A stretch of 7,319 nt of DNA from Immundisolibacteraceae bacterium (lineage in GTDB: Bacteria > Pseudomonadota > Gammaproteobacteria > Immundisolibacterales > Immundisolibacteraceae): contig JAESTY010000075.1 of assembly GCA_016763355.1 (NCBI GenBank), positions 1 through 7,319 on the forward strand, in the 5' to 3' direction. The notes below the pieces were generated by a model. The model had not been told where the DNA came from, searched no databases, and saw only the letters and a list, made by a program, of their open reading frames with translations. The stretch's first letter is position 1. Each line of letters opens with the position of its first letter. The position numbers and the translations under genes were made by a program. Positions 6,190-7,319 of this stretch are shown piece after piece.

Positions 6190-6339
6190 CGCCTGCTTTT
6201 GCTCCTGCAAAGCAGGCGTTCACGCCATCCTTGGCGCTTACCGAATTTTGCTCCTGCAAATTCGGCATTCCCACCATCCCTACCGTCACCGATTTTTGCT
6301 CCTGCAAAATCGGCATTCGGGCCATCCATGGCCGTCACC
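6190..6339 (-). repeat. Three-unit tandem array of structured repeats with GGA loops (CsrA/RsmA-site-like)
   Basis: Three 48-49 bp units fill the gap between yaiL and selO. Each holds the 15-base core TTTTGCTCCTGCAAA (plus strand; 6197-6211, 6246-6260, 6294-6308) flanked by complementary arms that differ between units: CGCCTGC/GCAGGCG (6190-6218), CCGAA/TTCGG (6241-6265) and CCGAT/ATCGG (6289-6313). On the minus strand these form hairpins with AGGA in the loop. Each unit also has a second GGATGG element. It is a hairpin in two units: CGCCA/TGGCG with loop AGGA (6223-6236) and GGCCA/TGGCC with loop TGGA (6320-6333). It is unpaired in the middle unit. GGA motifs start at plus positions 6203, 6228, 6252, 6277, 6300 and 6325. 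The right end, CCGTCACC (6332-6339), overlaps the yaiL stop. The repeat structure is directly visible; a CsrA/RsmA-binding role is inferred from the ANGGA loops. Confidence 0.85.
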
Positions 6340-6883
6340 AAACCAGATCATCGGGGACTGGGAAGTCGGCGTATTCATCGTCTTCTGCCGCTTCTGATGC
6401 GTCCATGCTGTTGGCCAGCACAATGTAACTAGTGTCACGTTCGCTGACTTTATCCGCTACCCGGCGCGAGATCAGATGATATTTTTCGCCGAGTAAAGCA
6501 ACGCAGAGCACGCCTGAAATCAGTTGGGTCCGACCCCGACTATCCAGGTCGATCTGTTTGATTTTACCGTCATGGTCAAACTGAAAGATTTCCGGCTCAG
6601 CATCACCCTTGGGCTCAATACTGTTCATTTCAATCAGCTGTTTAATCTGCGCAGCTATTTCGTTTTGCTTGCTCTGCTGATGTTTATGCTCATTGAGCTG
6701 ACGATCTTTTGCCGCTTTTTTCTCGCCTTCAGCTAACAGCCGCTTTTGGTCTTCATTAAGCTGATCAATCTCGTTACGATTTTTCTGATTGGTGTTTTTA
6801 CGCTGTTTACGTTTGGCCTTTTCGACTTTGGTCTTATTGGTCAAACCAGCCTTTAAAAATTGATCCTGAAACGGGTTAGCCAT
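6335..6883 (-). CDS. yaiL: DUF2058 family protein, YaiL-like
   Basis: A 182-residue cytoplasmic protein of the gammaproteobacterial DUF2058 family. The layout matches E. coli YaiL throughout: an N-terminal Q-LKAGL segment (7-14), a long highly charged Lys/Glu/Gln-rich helical stretch (about 17-80) that probably forms a coiled coil, the marker KQLIEMN (81-87), a small beta-rich domain with FDHDGKIKQID (102-112), VADKVSERDTS-IVL (142-156), and the acidic end YADFPVPDDLVW (171-182). The family has been described as nucleoprotein or polynucleotide-associated, but its function is not established. It starts 39 bp downstream of the metallo-hydrolase stop on the same strand, which suggests cotranscription. 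The Shine-Dalgarno is weak (AGG about 12 bases upstream). Its TGA stop lies inside the first repeat of the structured array, so the array forms the 3' end of this gene's transcript. Confidence 0.92.
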   Translation of the reverse strand: MANPFQDQFLKAGLTNKTKVEKAKRKQRKNTNQKNRNEIDQLNEDQKRLLAEGEKKAAKDRQLNEHKHQQSKQNEIAAQIKQLIEMNSIEPKGDAEPEIFQFDHDGKIKQIDLDSRGRTQLISGVLCVALLGEKYHLISRRVADKVSERDTSYIVLANSMDASEAAEDDEYADFPVPDDLVW

Positions 6884-6922
6884 TACTACACACGCCTAAT
6901 TCAAAATAGTTTGAAAGTTCGT

Positions 6923-7319
6923 CTACACCATCACCGATTCTTCACCGGGTTTATCGTGATCGGCCTGATGACGCCGCTTATCCAGGGTCGGGTCGATACT
7001 GACAAAGCGCCAGGCACCCTGTTCGTCAACCGTGCGTTTAATTCTATTACGATAGATTAATAGCTGTAGATGGGCCAGCGCCTCACCCAGCGCCATCATC
7101 ATGTTGGCACCTTCCAGTTTGCGTTTAAATAACACGGGTAAGAAATCTGTCGCGACTCTTGGCTCAGGACAATTTTCTTCGATCGCTAACAACCGGTCTT
7201 CGTGATGGTCAATCAACTGACGCAACCGCGTCCTCACCCCGTAAAACGGCAAGTTATGCGCCGGCAATACCAGGGTGTCTTCCGGCATAGACATCAGCTC
7301 TTCAAGCGATTCGAGCCAA
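6923..7319 (-). CDS. Metallo-beta-lactamase-fold hydrolase, C-terminal part (cut by window edge)
   Basis: The open frame continues without a stop to the right edge, giving 131 visible residues of a longer protein. The segment WLESLEEL followed by DTLVLPAHNLPFYG is the end of an MBL domain; the His of LPAHN is the last conserved metal-ligand histidine of the fold. After it come the helical RLRQLIDHHEDRL and the stretch FKRKLEG with ALGEALAHLQLL, then RIKR, typical of the helical or winged C-terminal domain in glyoxalase II/LACTB2-like MBL hydrolases. The N-terminal HxHxDH metal motif would be outside the window. The protein ends GEESVMV. The substrate cannot be assigned; thioester, lactone or nucleic-acid hydrolysis are all found in this superfamily. 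An in-frame ATG at 7294 is internal, since conserved sequence continues upstream of it. yaiL follows 39 bp downstream. Confidence 0.88.
   Translation of the reverse strand, partial: WLESLEELMSMPEDTLVLPAHNLPFYGVRTRLRQLIDHHEDRLLAIEENCPEPRVATDFLPVLFKRKLEGANMMMALGEALAHLQLLIYRNRIKRTVDEQGAWRFVSIDPTLDKRRHQADHDKPGEESVMV

Noticed and set aside
6133..6210. An upstream TTG start at 6210 for selO
   Set aside because: The 26 extra residues come from repeat and leader sequence and resemble nothing in SelO. The TTG sits in a hairpin stem without a properly spaced ribosome binding site.
6190..6339. A small CRISPR array
   Set aside because: Only three units, the identical core is just 15 bases, the variable parts are self-complementary stem arms rather than unrelated spacers, and no cas gene is present.
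6150..6341. A 63-residue open frame on the minus strand reading DGGNAEFAGAK-type peptide repeats
   Set aside because: It is the translation of the tandem hairpin array, overlaps the yaiL end, and the 49-base step between two units shifts the frame so the peptide repeat breaks down. No ribosome binding site was seen.
6923..7294. Treating the ATG at 7294 as the true start of a small complete gene
   Set aside because: The frame stays open to the window edge and the upstream residues WLESLEEL fit the MBL family, so the ATG is internal to a longer gene.

Overview
The window looks like chromosomal DNA of a gammaproteobacterium of moderate GC content, possibly a marine or environmental heterotroph. 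The reasons are a YaiL/DUF2058 protein ending in the typical acidic YADF-VPDD-W tail, a SelO close to the enterobacterial protein, an E. coli-type NADP glutamate dehydrogenase start, and short intergenic gaps with good Shine-Dalgarno sites. The genus cannot be fixed from this sequence. No tRNA, rRNA, transposase or CRISPR array was seen.

Layout from left to right. (1) 1-1124, minus strand: a DsbA-superfamily protein without its CxxC cysteines, followed 38 bp downstream by the first 127 codons of gdhA, which runs off the left edge. (2) 1125-1382: a divergent promoter region with two inverted repeats that could be operators. (3) 1383-2996, plus strand: a flavoprotein of the vanillyl-alcohol oxidase / 4-cresol dehydrogenase family. 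(4) 3023-3056: a symmetric terminator hairpin shared with the convergent gene. (5) 3077-4417, minus strand: a benzoate/anthranilate-dioxygenase-type Rieske large subunit, with no small subunit or reductase next to it. (6) 4543-6132, minus strand: selO. (7) 6190-6339: a three-unit array of hairpins lying between yaiL and selO. (8) 6335-6883, minus strand: yaiL. (9) 6923 to the right edge, minus strand: the C-terminal part of a metallo-beta-lactamase-fold hydrolase.

How the genes may fit together. The flavoprotein and the Rieske oxygenase face each other across one terminator. Both families act on aromatic compounds, so a shared aromatic pathway is plausible, but their separate promoters and missing partner subunits leave this as inference. 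The right half reads as a minus-strand series: hydrolase, yaiL, repeat array, selO, perhaps on into the Rieske gene.

The most unusual element is the array at 6190-6339. Read as minus-strand RNA it shows six GGA motifs at an almost constant 23-25 nt spacing. Five of them sit in hairpin loops, and the stems differ between units in a compensated way. This resembles the binding-site ladders of CsrA/RsmA-sequestering RNAs. It could also be a dispersed structured genomic repeat. The second unusual point is that the VAO-like enzyme keeps the family's flavin-linking histidine and one active-site tyrosine but lacks the catalytic aspartate and the phenolate-binding Tyr-Arg pair of the type enzyme.
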